Source: a virus. Taken from it: DNA of 57,384 bases. The stretch is from positions 1 through 57,384 of the IMG/VR virus record IMGVR_UViG_3300049596_000539, one strand, 5' to 3'. The first letter of the stretch is position 1. Each line of letters begins with the position of its first letter. The notes beneath the pieces were generated by a model that worked only from the letters and a program-made list of their open reading frames with translations, was not told the DNA's origin and ran no database searches. This document shows positions 44,070 through 51,771 of this stretch, piece by piece. Both the position numbers and the translations under genes were made by a program.

Positions 44070-45737
44070 ATGGGAATCCACGAGGACGCAGAAGCCGCAC
44101 GACGTAAAATCTATGACGATGCTTTTGCCGAGGAGACGCGCCGGGCGGACGAAGCGGAAGTAGTTGCGGATACTCGTCAGGCGGAGATTTCACGTCTGAC
44201 CGCAGAGCGAAACGCCCTTACCGCATCCCTTGCGAGTCAAGGCGTAGAACTCAGTACAGCCCGCACGAAGATCGCGGAGCTTGAAGAGCGCATTGCAGAA
44301 CTAAAAGCAAACCCCGTCCCCGCCGCAGAGCCAAGCGCAGGGCTCCCCTTCTTTGCCGATCCCGGAGAACTAACAACGTCGGAACGTAAGTGGCTGGATC
44401 ACTATTTCCCGCTCTTCCCTCCCAGCATTGAAAATGGCAACCCCGCAACCGACTACTACGCTCGGAATTGGTTGACCCGAGATGGGGAGGGCGGTATTCA
44501 CGCTTCTACCGGCGGACGTTTGCGGGATCGACCCCTAACGAACGCACCATATGCGGGAGACTGGAGACGTGCCGCTGCGGCAGAGGAAATCCGGAGTGCT
44601 CAGAAGTATCTCCGCGACGGGTTCTTCGTAAACCTCATGTCCACGGCAACGAGTCATTCGAACTTCTATAACGCGCTCCGGGACGGAGCCAACGCGAACT
44701 TCCCCGGCTTTCTCGTTGTGCCGATGATTGATACGAACGGTTCTATTGCAAACGTCTCTAACCCGACCGCGATGCCTACGACGACTCTTGTCAACACCGT
44801 AGCCTCATTTCTTCGAACACGGAACACCTGGGATCTCCCGGACGGCTCGGTTGTCGTAGGGTCCTATAAGGCGAACGGTCGTACGGGTGCGTGGTGGGCG
44901 GACCTGGCCGGAAAACTTAAGACGGCGACGGGCAAGACCGTAACCTTCATCCACGTCTACAACAACTCTCCTTCAGTTTCCGACATTCAGTCCCGCCCCG
45001 CGTACGCATCCGGAGCCTGGAGCGTTGGTACCGACCCCGCCGTTATCAAAGCGTCAGGCAGCGCATCTACCTACAAGGCGGCAGGGCGTTTCCTGTTCGG
45101 TGTCCAACCTCAGAACATCCGCCCCGGCACAGGGTACGGCCCGTGGTTTGATGAAGCCAACAATACCGAGGCGCTCCGAGCAGGACTTGCGAAAGCCATT
45201 AGCGACGGTGCGGACGTAGTGCAGGGCGTGACGTGGAATGACCTGACTGAAGGTGGGCATTTCGTGCCGTCCGTTATGCGGGGAACCGCCGCGTTGGAAA
45301 TCAGCGCCGCGGGAATCTACGAGTGGAAGACGGGGCAAAAGCCTGAAATCCTCCGGGACCACCTCATTGTTTCTTACCGCAACCAACTCTTGAACGCAAG
45401 CATCAACCCCGATCAACAGATTCTCATGAATCAGAACACGTCCCGCGGTAACCGCTCACCTGTCCGTGAGAAGGTGGAGATCCTCACTTACCTGACGAAG
45501 CCCGATACGGTAACCGTCACAGTAGGCGGAATTGTCACCACGTACGATGCGCCTGCCGGGGAATTCCAGAAACTTGTGGATGTCCGCCCGGGTAAGGTTA
45601 CTGTCCGCACAGGACGCGGTGAGAGCGTCGATTCTCCTATTCAGATTAGATCCGTTTCCGGTAATCAGGACCGACAGTATGTGATGCTTTCGAACATAGG
45701 ACCCACGGACAAGCAATACGACCCCACACCGACTTGA
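44070..45737 (+). CDS. Glycoside hydrolase, GH71-like (alpha-1,3-glucanase type)
   Basis: A 555-aa protein. Residues about 5-82 form a coiled coil, a likely trimerising or anchoring stalk, ending in a Pro-rich linker. The catalytic region (about 95-410) starts with an FADPGELTTSERKWLDHYFP segment and ends near GVTWNDLTEGGHFVPS. The WND-x-E segment near the barrel end and the preceding layout resemble GH71 enzymes, which cleave alpha-1,3-glucans. The C-terminal 120 residues are a beta domain. It would attack alpha-glucan or capsule on the host surface. The family assignment is by motif and layout only. Confidence 0.65.
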   Translation: MGIHEDAEAARRKIYDDAFAEETRRADEAEVVADTRQAEISRLTAERNALTASLASQGVELSTARTKIAELEERIAELKANPVPAAEPSAGLPFFADPGELTTSERKWLDHYFPLFPPSIENGNPATDYYARNWLTRDGEGGIHASTGGRLRDRPLTNAPYAGDWRRAAAAEEIRSAQKYLRDGFFVNLMSTATSHSNFYNALRDGANANFPGFLVVPMIDTNGSIANVSNPTAMPTTTLVNTVASFLRTRNTWDLPDGSVVVGSYKANGRTGAWWADLAGKLKTATGKTVTFIHVYNNSPSVSDIQSRPAYASGAWSVGTDPAVIKASGSASTYKAAGRFLFGVQPQNIRPGTGYGPWFDEANNTEALRAGLAKAISDGADVVQGVTWNDLTEGGHFVPSVMRGTAALEISAAGIYEWKTGQKPEILRDHLIVSYRNQLLNASINPDQQILMNQNTSRGNRSPVREKVEILTYLTKPDTVTVTVGGIVTTYDAPAGEFQKLVDVRPGKVTVRTGRGESVDSPIQIRSVSGNQDRQYVMLSNIGPTDKQYDPTPT

Positions 45738-45746
45738 AGGAGTGAT

Positions 45747-47117
45747 ATGACCTACCTTGAAGATATTCAAGCCATCGTAGAAAACTACGTCTCATCCCAG
45801 ACCGACCCGCTTAACGATGAGATCGAAACGCTGAAGGCCCGTATCGCGGAGCTTGAATCTACCCCCGAGCCGGAACCCGATCCTGAGCCCGTCCTTACTA
45901 ACCCCCAGGCACGGGTTATTTCAGATGCCGCAGTAGAGGTAAGTTGGACGGCGGTTCCAGGTGCTACCGGATACCTTGTGGGCCGGGATGCGGCAGGCGG
46001 CGAGTCTTCCGAATGGTCTACTACCGACCCGGCAGGCACTTCATCTCGCCAGTTCCGTTATCTGAAGCCCAACACGACCTACACATTCTCCGTACAGGCG
46101 CTTCCGAATGGTTCCGTTGAGACGGTTCAGGCGAAAACACAAACCGCTACTACACCCCCCGCCGATCCCGACCCTGATCCTCAGCCCGAACAGCCCCAGG
46201 ATGAAGTTCCCGGCTTGCCGATCCTGGGCATTGGAATCAACGGCGATGCAGGCCCCCAGGACGATGCTCACCTTCGAAACCTCCGTGCCCTTACGCCCGG
46301 TTCTATGTGGTACCGACAGGGTATCGGCTACACAAGCGGTAACGCATACCAAGGTGCCCGCGATCTTCTGCGGCGTCTACGGTCCTTCGACTTCAAGATT
46401 CTTCTGCGAATTTCTCTGGGCTCGAACCCCGGCAGTGTGACCGCATCCCAGTACGCCCAGCACACCCGGAACCTTGTGCAGGCGGCAAAGGATGAAGGTC
46501 TTACCCCTGAGGAAGTTGTGTTCGAGTATCACAACGAGTACAACGGTAACGATGCATCCGCAGTCCACTACGTCAACATGGCAAAGGCGGCGTACCCCGT
46601 CATTAAGTCCATCGACCCGAACTACAAGGTCATTGGCGGCTCGGAGAACGTCTACAAGTCTGGATGGCAGGCGTGGCTTGACCGCATCTACGCGCTCGGG
46701 TTCGGAGATGTCACGGACGGTCTGTCGTGGCATGACTACGCACCGCAGAGCGCCTACAGCCGAACGAACGATATGTACGCGATCCTGAAAAAGTATGGTC
46801 AGCAGAATAAGATGATCTGGATGACCGAGACAGGCGCAAGCACTCGTACAAGCGGTGGTAGCGATGGAGGCCCTAACAGCGGCGAGGGCGGCGTTTCCTA
46901 TCAGGGTCAGGCTACTCGAATCACGGGACTCCTCCGGGATCTGGGTAAGGATTGGCCGCAGATCACGCATGTAATCCTGTACGTGGATCTTGACCGCCCG
47001 AACATCGGAGCCTCCAACCCGCACGAGGCGTACTTCGGTCTCTGGGAGAACACCTCCAACTGGGTCCGGACCCCTAAGCCTGCGGTGGAAGCCATCAAGA
47101 ATCTGTACCGGGCATAG
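45747..47117 (+). CDS. FnIII-linked glycoside hydrolase (clan GH-A type)
   Basis: A 456-aa protein. Residues 1-37 are a short coiled coil, then a PEPEPDPEP linker. A fibronectin type III domain follows (about 50-135, VEVSWTAVPGATGYLVGRD, TTYTFSVQAL), then a second Pro/Asp linker and a TIM-barrel hydrolase (about 157-456). The acid/base is E264 in YHNEYN and the nucleophile E361 in WMTETG, with H329 between, the clan GH-A arrangement (GH5/GH39-like). It probably degrades host surface polysaccharide. No signal peptide; the coiled-coil start suggests assembly into the virion. Confidence 0.75.
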   Translation: MTYLEDIQAIVENYVSSQTDPLNDEIETLKARIAELESTPEPEPDPEPVLTNPQARVISDAAVEVSWTAVPGATGYLVGRDAAGGESSEWSTTDPAGTSSRQFRYLKPNTTYTFSVQALPNGSVETVQAKTQTATTPPADPDPDPQPEQPQDEVPGLPILGIGINGDAGPQDDAHLRNLRALTPGSMWYRQGIGYTSGNAYQGARDLLRRLRSFDFKILLRISLGSNPGSVTASQYAQHTRNLVQAAKDEGLTPEEVVFEYHNEYNGNDASAVHYVNMAKAAYPVIKSIDPNYKVIGGSENVYKSGWQAWLDRIYALGFGDVTDGLSWHDYAPQSAYSRTNDMYAILKKYGQQNKMIWMTETGASTRTSGGSDGGPNSGEGGVSYQGQATRITGLLRDLGKDWPQITHVILYVDLDRPNIGASNPHEAYFGLWENTSNWVRTPKPAVEAIKNLYRA

Positions 47118-47125
47118 GATAAACT
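47117..47125 (+). promoter_or_regulatory. Motif initiating a candidate small RNA
   Basis: GGATAAACT directly after the GH gene stop. No gene follows within the next 150 bases; instead three hairpins and a terminator follow. Confidence 0.5.
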
Positions 47126-47232
47126 GGAGTTAAGGGCTTTCGAGCCCGCAAACGTAGCCGGGAACTCCTCCCTCTCGACTCGGCTACGGCCCCCTAGTTG
47201 TAGGCTTATGTCTCCTAGGGGGCTTTCCCTTT
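47126..47232 (+). ncRNA. Candidate structured small RNA with own promoter and terminator
   Basis: About 100 nt between a TAAACT motif and a terminator. Hairpin 1 is GGGCT-TTCG-AGCCC (47134-47147). Hairpin 2 is CGTAGCCG/CGGCTACG, 8 bp (47153-47160 with 47181-47188), with an inner GGA/TCC. Hairpin 3 is GCCCCCTAG/CTAGGGGGC, 9 bp (47189-47197 with 47215-47223), ending TTTCCCTTT. No credible reading frame is present. A leader or processing site is the alternative. Confidence 0.5.
47189..47232 (+). terminator. Terminator before the connector genes
   Basis: A 9-bp perfect stem with a 17-base loop, followed by TTTCCCTTT. It closes the fibre-gene module. Confidence 0.75.
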
Positions 47233-47241
47233 GACTTCGGC

Positions 47242-47250
47242 TGATAAACT
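47242..47250 (+). promoter_or_regulatory. Extended -10 motif before the head-tail connector
   Basis: TGATAAACT, followed by AGAATAGAAGACTTTAGGAG before ATG 47275. TTGACT occurs 5 bases upstream of the motif but at non-standard spacing for TAAACT. Confidence 0.55.
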
Positions 47251-47274
47251 AGAATAGAAGACTTTAGGAGAGCA

Positions 47275-47724
47275 ATGGTTAATCGCGGGGTCACCCCTCC
47301 CGACTTCTCTACGAAGATCGGCATGTTCCGTGCGGCCTACCCGGACCTAGAGTACGTGGATCTTGACCCGGTAGAGGCAGGGTACGGTGACTACACGGAA
47401 CTTTCGGATATCGAGGTCGAGGGATTCCTGGCCCTTGGAGGAGACTCAGTAAACCGCGCCATTGGCTACTACTACATGCAGCTTTCAGGTGCTGCGGCTA
47501 AACTCTCGAAGAGTACAAAAGACTTCGATTTGGCGACCGACCTCACAAAAAGGGCGGCGGATCTCCGCGCAACGGCGCAGTTCTATTTCGACCGGGCGGA
47601 TGCTGATGACGCGGCAGACGCGGATTACTTCGACATTGTTTCGATGGGTAATACGTGCGATGTGACCCCCGAGCTTACGATGCCTGAGTGGGGCCGCTAC
47701 TACACCGGGGGACGGGTGTGCTGA
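47275..47724 (+). CDS. Head-to-tail connector
   Basis: A 149-aa protein with an acidic N-terminal half and a helical centre (AIGYYYMQLSGAAAKLSKS; LTKRAADLRATAQFYFDRAD). Size, helical content and position after the capsid module fit the gp6-like adaptor that binds the portal. AGGAG lies before the ATG. Confidence 0.7.
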   Translation: MVNRGVTPPDFSTKIGMFRAAYPDLEYVDLDPVEAGYGDYTELSDIEVEGFLALGGDSVNRAIGYYYMQLSGAAAKLSKSTKDFDLATDLTKRAADLRATAQFYFDRADADDAADADYFDIVSMGNTCDVTPELTMPEWGRYYTGGRVC

Positions 47725-48222
47725 GTGGCGTATCAATTCCCTGAGACTTTTGCTGATGAGATCGCAGAGGTTTCCACACTTCCCGAATACCAGACCGCAC
47801 GAGTTCGCATCGAAGACCCCTCGCAGGTCACGAAAACCTATGACGTGGATACCGCGACGTGGATCATCACGGGAGAGCCGGTCATTTACCCGGTGGGCGA
47901 TGAGGACGGTCGGGCAAGGCTGATCGGTGTGCGCTGGGGCGTATTTTCCGGCGGCGAGTCTCAGGCTAACTCCGCAACGATTTCCGCGGTTCGCCTTCAG
48001 ATCCCCCAGCACGCTTTGGGTCGTGTAAAGAAAGGCTGCAAAGTCTTTGTGGAGTCTGCCCCGAACGTAGCGCTTGAGAGCTTGATATTTACGGTAACGA
48101 GTGACTTGCAAGGGGCCTCTGCCGCTTCTCGCACGTTTGAACTGGCGCTTGACGGTGACGTTGCGTTTGATTCAGACGGATACGGACTCTCTCCCTTCGG
48201 ACTGGAGGAGTACGGTGAGTGA
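47725..48222 (+). CDS. Head-to-tail connector or stopper
   Basis: A 165-aa beta-rich protein starting at GTG right after the previous stop. Segments such as TYDVDTATWIITGEPVIYPVG and KKGCKVFVESAPNVALESL suggest a beta-barrel, as in stopper proteins that close the connector. Overlaps the next gene by 8 bases. Name inferred from position. Confidence 0.65.
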   Translation: MAYQFPETFADEIAEVSTLPEYQTARVRIEDPSQVTKTYDVDTATWIITGEPVIYPVGDEDGRARLIGVRWGVFSGGESQANSATISAVRLQIPQHALGRVKKGCKVFVESAPNVALESLIFTVTSDLQGASAASRTFELALDGDVAFDSDGYGLSPFGLEEYGE

Positions 48223-48604
48223 GAACATGCGGGGGGCGATACTAGCTTGGTTCAACGCCAAGGTGGACAAACTCGAAGGCGGGGTACGAGAAGCCGGGAT
48301 TGAAGCTCTTGAAGACGGGGAGCGCATTACCAAGAACTACATTGAAACTCGCGGAACGGCTAAGAGCGGCAAGCGCGGTCGTATTGAAACCGGAGCGATG
48401 CTGGATTCCGTAAATCACTCGATTCTGGAGAACAGCAAGGACGAATTCGTGGGCCGGTTCGGTTACGATGACGGGCCTTTCTACACGGTTTTCCAGGAAC
48501 TCGGGACCTCTCGAATCGAAGCTATGTACGCACTTACCGATGCCGCAGAGGAAGTCTTCGATGACCTGCGGAAAGAAATCGACAAGGCGGTAAGGAATGC
48601 CTAG
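48215..48604 (+). CDS. HK97 gp10-like tail completion protein
   Basis: A 129-aa protein starting at GTG 48215, with GGAGGAG 5 bases upstream; the long extension to 48101 is inside the previous gene. It shows the gp10-like pattern: an N-terminal helix, RGRIETGAMLDSVNHS, then the YTVFQELGTSRIEAMYAL motif and a C-terminal helix. Such proteins join head and tail. Confidence 0.78.
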   Translation: MSENMRGAILAWFNAKVDKLEGGVREAGIEALEDGERITKNYIETRGTAKSGKRGRIETGAMLDSVNHSILENSKDEFVGRFGYDDGPFYTVFQELGTSRIEAMYALTDAAEEVFDDLRKEIDKAVRNA

Positions 48605-49040
48605 TTCCGAAGAGACTATTCAAGAGGATATCCTCGCCTTCCTGAACGACGCAATTGCCCAGCCGGTCATCGAGCAATCTATCCCGGACTCCCAAACAGT
48701 TCTTCGGAACAGCGCCGGGGACATTCAGCCTTACGTGGCGGTCCAGTTTGGTGACTCCCAGCAACAGGGAAGCCGTGCTATGGCAGGACCTTTGGGGGAT
48801 GATTACGTTATCCCTATCTACACGCAGGCTATTGGTCCGACACCTAAGATTGCACGCCAAATTGCTAACCGGGTACGCGCGGCCCTGCTGGGGGCGGCGT
48901 TTGAGTGGTCAGGGACTTTGCGTAAGCGTCCTGGGGGCGGGATGTTCCCGATTACAAGTAGCAATGGCGCAACCGAGTGTTACCAGACGCCCGCCTCCTT
49001 TGGGCTGATGTATCAGTTTAAAGTAGATGCGAGTTCTTGA
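48597..49040 (+). CDS. Tail terminator
   Basis: A 147-aa protein overlapping the previous gene by 8 bases. An alpha/beta layout (EETIQEDILAFLNDAI; IQPYVAVQFGDSQQQ; RQIANRVRAALLGAAFEWSG) fits the lambda gpU-like terminator fold. It caps the tail tube and joins it to the head. Confidence 0.7.
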   Translation: MPSSEETIQEDILAFLNDAIAQPVIEQSIPDSQTVLRNSAGDIQPYVAVQFGDSQQQGSRAMAGPLGDDYVIPIYTQAIGPTPKIARQIANRVRAALLGAAFEWSGTLRKRPGGGMFPITSSNGATECYQTPASFGLMYQFKVDASS

Positions 49041-49044
49041 ATAC

Positions 49045-49053
49045 TGATAGAAT
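49045..49053 (+). promoter_or_regulatory. Extended -10-like motif before the 68-aa gene
   Basis: TGATAGAAT, followed by GGTATTAGG and ATG 49063 (9 bases). Confidence 0.45.
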
Positions 49054-49062
49054 GGTATTAGG

Positions 49063-49269
49063 ATGACTGAGAAAATTGCTGTACGAAACATCGAAACCGG
49101 CGAGGTCGGATTGATCCGCCGTAAGCTCTTCGATAACCCGCGAATCAACAACGGAATTCTCGTTGAAGTTGAACGGGACGCAAAGCCGTATGTTTCGGAA
49201 CTGTGGAAGTCCAAGATTGTAGAAGACGACGAGACCACTGAGGACTCCGAGACGGTAGAGGAAGATTAA
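49063..49269 (+). CDS. Hypothetical tail-region protein, 68 aa
   Basis: A small protein with a basic middle (LIRRKLFDNPRINNG) and a very acidic tail (VEDDETTEDSETVEED). It sits between the tail terminator and the tail-tube genes. Possibly an assembly factor. Unknown. Confidence 0.65.
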   Translation: MTEKIAVRNIETGEVGLIRRKLFDNPRINNGILVEVERDAKPYVSELWKSKIVEDDETTEDSETVEED

Positions 49270-49270
49270 T

Positions 49271-49837
49271 TTGGCTCTCCAGAGATTGTCCCGCGATCAG
49301 GTATATCGTTTCTACCTGGCTCACCCCCTTGCTTTTGCGGACTGGGAGAACCCCACCGCCGCGGAGATGAACGCTAACTCCTCGAACGACCCGAGTGGTT
49401 TGATCTTCAACCTGACCTGTGCTCTTAACCAGGACGGGACGACCTTCTCCCTCGGTGACCCGGAGCTTGACGAATCGCTCTCCTTCTGCCAGTCAGCGGG
49501 CAACCAGGAGCGTATGTCGGAAAACCCGGACATCGTTTTCGAGTTCTTCCGCTCACTGCTCCCGTGGGATGATGCAGACTCCGTTCTCGCCGCAGACGGC
49601 TTCAACTCCGCGAACCTCGCTTTCTCGCTTCTGGCCTGGCGGGGCATCGACTACTTCGCGATCCTTTCCGTTGGCGAGGACGAGGATGAGCCCTTCGACG
49701 CGGGAGATCGAATCAAGATGGCGGAAGTTTCTACCGACTGGGGCATGGACGTTCTCGGGACTGGCGAGAATATTAGGATGAACCAGACCTTCGCCAACCG
49801 CAGCCGGGTCAACTGGAACTACGAGATTGCGGCCTAG
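49271..49837 (+). CDS. Tail protein, possible second tube-like protein
   Basis: A 188-aa protein starting at TTG 49271. It is acidic and beta/alpha mixed (LAFSLLAWRGIDYFAILSVGEDED), with a C-terminus NRSRVNWNYEIAA. It precedes the major tail protein. It could be a tail-tube-related or initiator protein, but no family is recognised. Confidence 0.6.
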   Translation: MALQRLSRDQVYRFYLAHPLAFADWENPTAAEMNANSSNDPSGLIFNLTCALNQDGTTFSLGDPELDESLSFCQSAGNQERMSENPDIVFEFFRSLLPWDDADSVLAADGFNSANLAFSLLAWRGIDYFAILSVGEDEDEPFDAGDRIKMAEVSTDWGMDVLGTGENIRMNQTFANRSRVNWNYEIAA

Positions 49838-49847
49838 GGGATAAATT

Positions 49848-50657
49848 ATGCCTATTGACTACACGAAGCTTCCGTCCAATAGAAACGCCTCTAACGTCAC
49901 GGTTTATGTTGGACCCTCCGGTGGCTCTACTCTCGGTATTACAAATATCGCTGTCCCCCTTGCGGTGGAGCTGAACAACACGGGCGGCACCTCCGGAGTT
50001 CAGCCCGCTTCACAGAGCATTAGCTGGAATGATTGGGACTTTAACACTCAGGCTTCCGAGACGCTCAACGAGCCAAGCCTTGCAGATTCCGCATCCTACG
50101 AGGAGTTCGGACAGAACAACTTCGGCGGGTCGATCTCATTCTACTACCCGCTTGAGTACGATGACAACTCGAACATGCATAGTGTCATCTATGACCTCAC
50201 CGACACCCCTGGTGAGCTTAACGACATTGCCACCCGAATCGACGGCGACAAGCCTACGACTCAGGCCGCAGCGGATGGCGACTTCGTTAGCGCTTACCGC
50301 GTTGAAGTTGGTGGCGAGGACAACCCGTTTACTCCGGGCGAGTCCAAGCGCCGTACGGTTTCGTACCTCCAAAAGGGTGAGTTCGCTCACTACACGATTG
50401 TCGGCGCTCACACGATCACCGCGATTGTCCCGGCCACTACTCCTTGGGTTGCGGGAAATAAGGCACGTCTTCGCGCATCCGTCCAGAGCCGTGACTACAC
50501 GAACGCCCTCCGGTTCACGACTTCCGACCCCGATGTTGTTCAGATTTACCCGGGTGGCTTCTATGAGGTTACCGGCGTAGCCCTGGACACCGCAACGATC
50601 ACCATTTACGATGACGCTGCGGGCACTTCCGCTACGGTCTCGGTGACGGTCACGTAA
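49848..50657 (+). CDS. Major tail protein with C-terminal Ig-like domain
   Basis: A 269-aa protein. Residues 1-185 match the size and beta-rich style of a siphophage tail-tube subunit (GISFYYPLEY-like segments, YRVEVGGEDNPF). Residues about 190-269 form a bacterial Ig-like (Big2-type) domain (ALRFTTSDPDVVQIYPGGFYEVTGVALDTATITIYD by segments), which decorates tails and may bind cell-surface carbohydrate. It is followed by the chaperone genes, as usual. Confidence 0.82.
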   Translation: MPIDYTKLPSNRNASNVTVYVGPSGGSTLGITNIAVPLAVELNNTGGTSGVQPASQSISWNDWDFNTQASETLNEPSLADSASYEEFGQNNFGGSISFYYPLEYDDNSNMHSVIYDLTDTPGELNDIATRIDGDKPTTQAAADGDFVSAYRVEVGGEDNPFTPGESKRRTVSYLQKGEFAHYTIVGAHTITAIVPATTPWVAGNKARLRASVQSRDYTNALRFTTSDPDVVQIYPGGFYEVTGVALDTATITIYDDAAGTSATVSVTVT

Positions 50658-50660
50658 TCC

Positions 50661-50669
50661 TGATAGACT
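50661..50669 (+). promoter_or_regulatory. Extended -10 motif before the tail chaperones
   Basis: TGATAGACT, followed by AGAGATTGAGG, 72 bases before ATG 50742. The long leader contains CCAGTTCCTGAATTTACGGGG, with no clear hairpin. Confidence 0.55.
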
Positions 50670-50741
50670 AGAGATTGAGGTGAAGACCTCCAGTTCCTGA
50701 ATTTACGGGGCTGGGGGTTTTCCAAATTGGAGGAGAGAAAT

Positions 50742-51281
50742 ATGGCTGAAGAAATCGACGTTAAGACTTTCAACTTGGCTGATGTATTGGCTGGGCGCAC
50801 CTTTCCGACGACAACCGTTAAGGTGTCGTTCGATGAGGAGCGGATGTTCCAACTCTCGAAGCTGGAGAGGGGGCTTGCCGCAGACCCTAGTAACGAAGAA
50901 CTGGAAGCGCTCCGTGAGAAGTTCATGGAGGAGTTCAAGCCCCTTTTCTACACAGTTCACCTCAAGGGTGTTGACCGTGACACGCGCCGTGACGTTCTGA
51001 ATGCGGTACTGGCTGACTTCCCGGAGGAGACGGACTTCCTGGGTCGCCCCAAGCCTAACCCCGAGGGCGACGAGGCATACGCCAACAAGTCGTGGGCACT
51101 GTTCATCGAGAAACTGGAGCGTCCGGACGGTGCGGTTACAACCTTCACCGAAGTAGAGGCGAAGCTGTTCCGCGGTCGTGCTCCCGATGTTGCGATCAAC
51201 GCGGTTGAAGCCGCTATCCGAGAACTCTCAGAGGGTGCTAAGTCCGGGTTTGAGTCGGCGGTTCAAGACCTCGATTTTTGA
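50742..51281 (+). CDS. Tail assembly chaperone (upstream, G-type)
   Basis: A 179-aa protein starting at ATG 50742 with GGAGGAG upstream; the TTG at 50727 is part of that ribosome-binding site. The N-terminus has a beta-type region (DVKTFNLADVLAGRTFPTTTVKVSF), then helices. Located between the major tail protein and tape measure, as gpG-type chaperones are. It ends GATTTTTGA, where the next gene begins in the -1 frame, so a frameshifted G-T fusion is likely. Confidence 0.82.
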   Translation: MAEEIDVKTFNLADVLAGRTFPTTTVKVSFDEERMFQLSKLERGLAADPSNEELEALREKFMEEFKPLFYTVHLKGVDRDTRRDVLNAVLADFPEETDFLGRPKPNPEGDEAYANKSWALFIEKLERPDGAVTTFTEVEAKLFRGRAPDVAINAVEAAIRELSEGAKSGFESAVQDLDF

Positions 51282-51727
51282 TTGAGGCTCTGACCGCGGG
51301 AATTAGCAAAGGCTACGTTCCGGCAATCAGGGCCAGTAAAGAGTGGCATAAGCGTCCTACGTCCGTAATCATGCGGGACGACTGGTTCGGGCACCGAGAC
51401 CCGTTTACAGGAATGCCTACAGGAGACCGAGATGAGTGGACTTCGTGGGATCATTTGCTTGCGGATGCGCTTCAAACAATCGAGGACTACTCCGACCAGC
51501 ATGGTATCTTGCGCTGGATTCATGATGACGATTACGTTGAGATAAATGCCAACAAAAAGATCGACAAGTTTGAAGCTGCAAAAGCCATTGCCACCTCCGG
51601 GAATAAGTACAAGCCGACGCCGGGAGAATACTTTGTGCCCGATATCTTTACGCGGCGGAAGGTGGACGGAGTGGAGCAGTACCAAAGCTATAGGGAGTGG
51701 CTGAATTCCATTGTGGAGAAGGCTTAG
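51278..51727 (+). CDS. Tail assembly chaperone (frameshift product, T-type)
   Basis: A 149-aa frame in -1 relative to the upstream chaperone. The -1 frame opens only at 51254, so ribosomes can enter it only between 51254 and the upstream stop. The T run in GATTTTTGA allows -1 slippage of the Phe tRNA at the stop codon. An independent TTG start at 51278 is the alternative. The product has a conserved-looking aromatic set (DDWFGHRDPFTGMPTGDRDEWTSWDHLLAD by segments). Confidence 0.75.
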   Translation: MIEALTAGISKGYVPAIRASKEWHKRPTSVIMRDDWFGHRDPFTGMPTGDRDEWTSWDHLLADALQTIEDYSDQHGILRWIHDDDYVEINANKKIDKFEAAKAIATSGNKYKPTPGEYFVPDIFTRRKVDGVEQYQSYREWLNSIVEKA

Positions 51728-51729
51728 CC

Positions 51730-51738
51730 TGATAAACT
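51730..51738 (+). promoter_or_regulatory. Extended -10 motif before the tape measure gene
   Basis: TGATAAACT, followed by AGAATGAGGATACTG and GGCGGGG before TTG 51772. Confidence 0.55.
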
Positions 51739-51771
51739 AGAATGAGGATACTGTAGACTTTAGGCGGGGCT

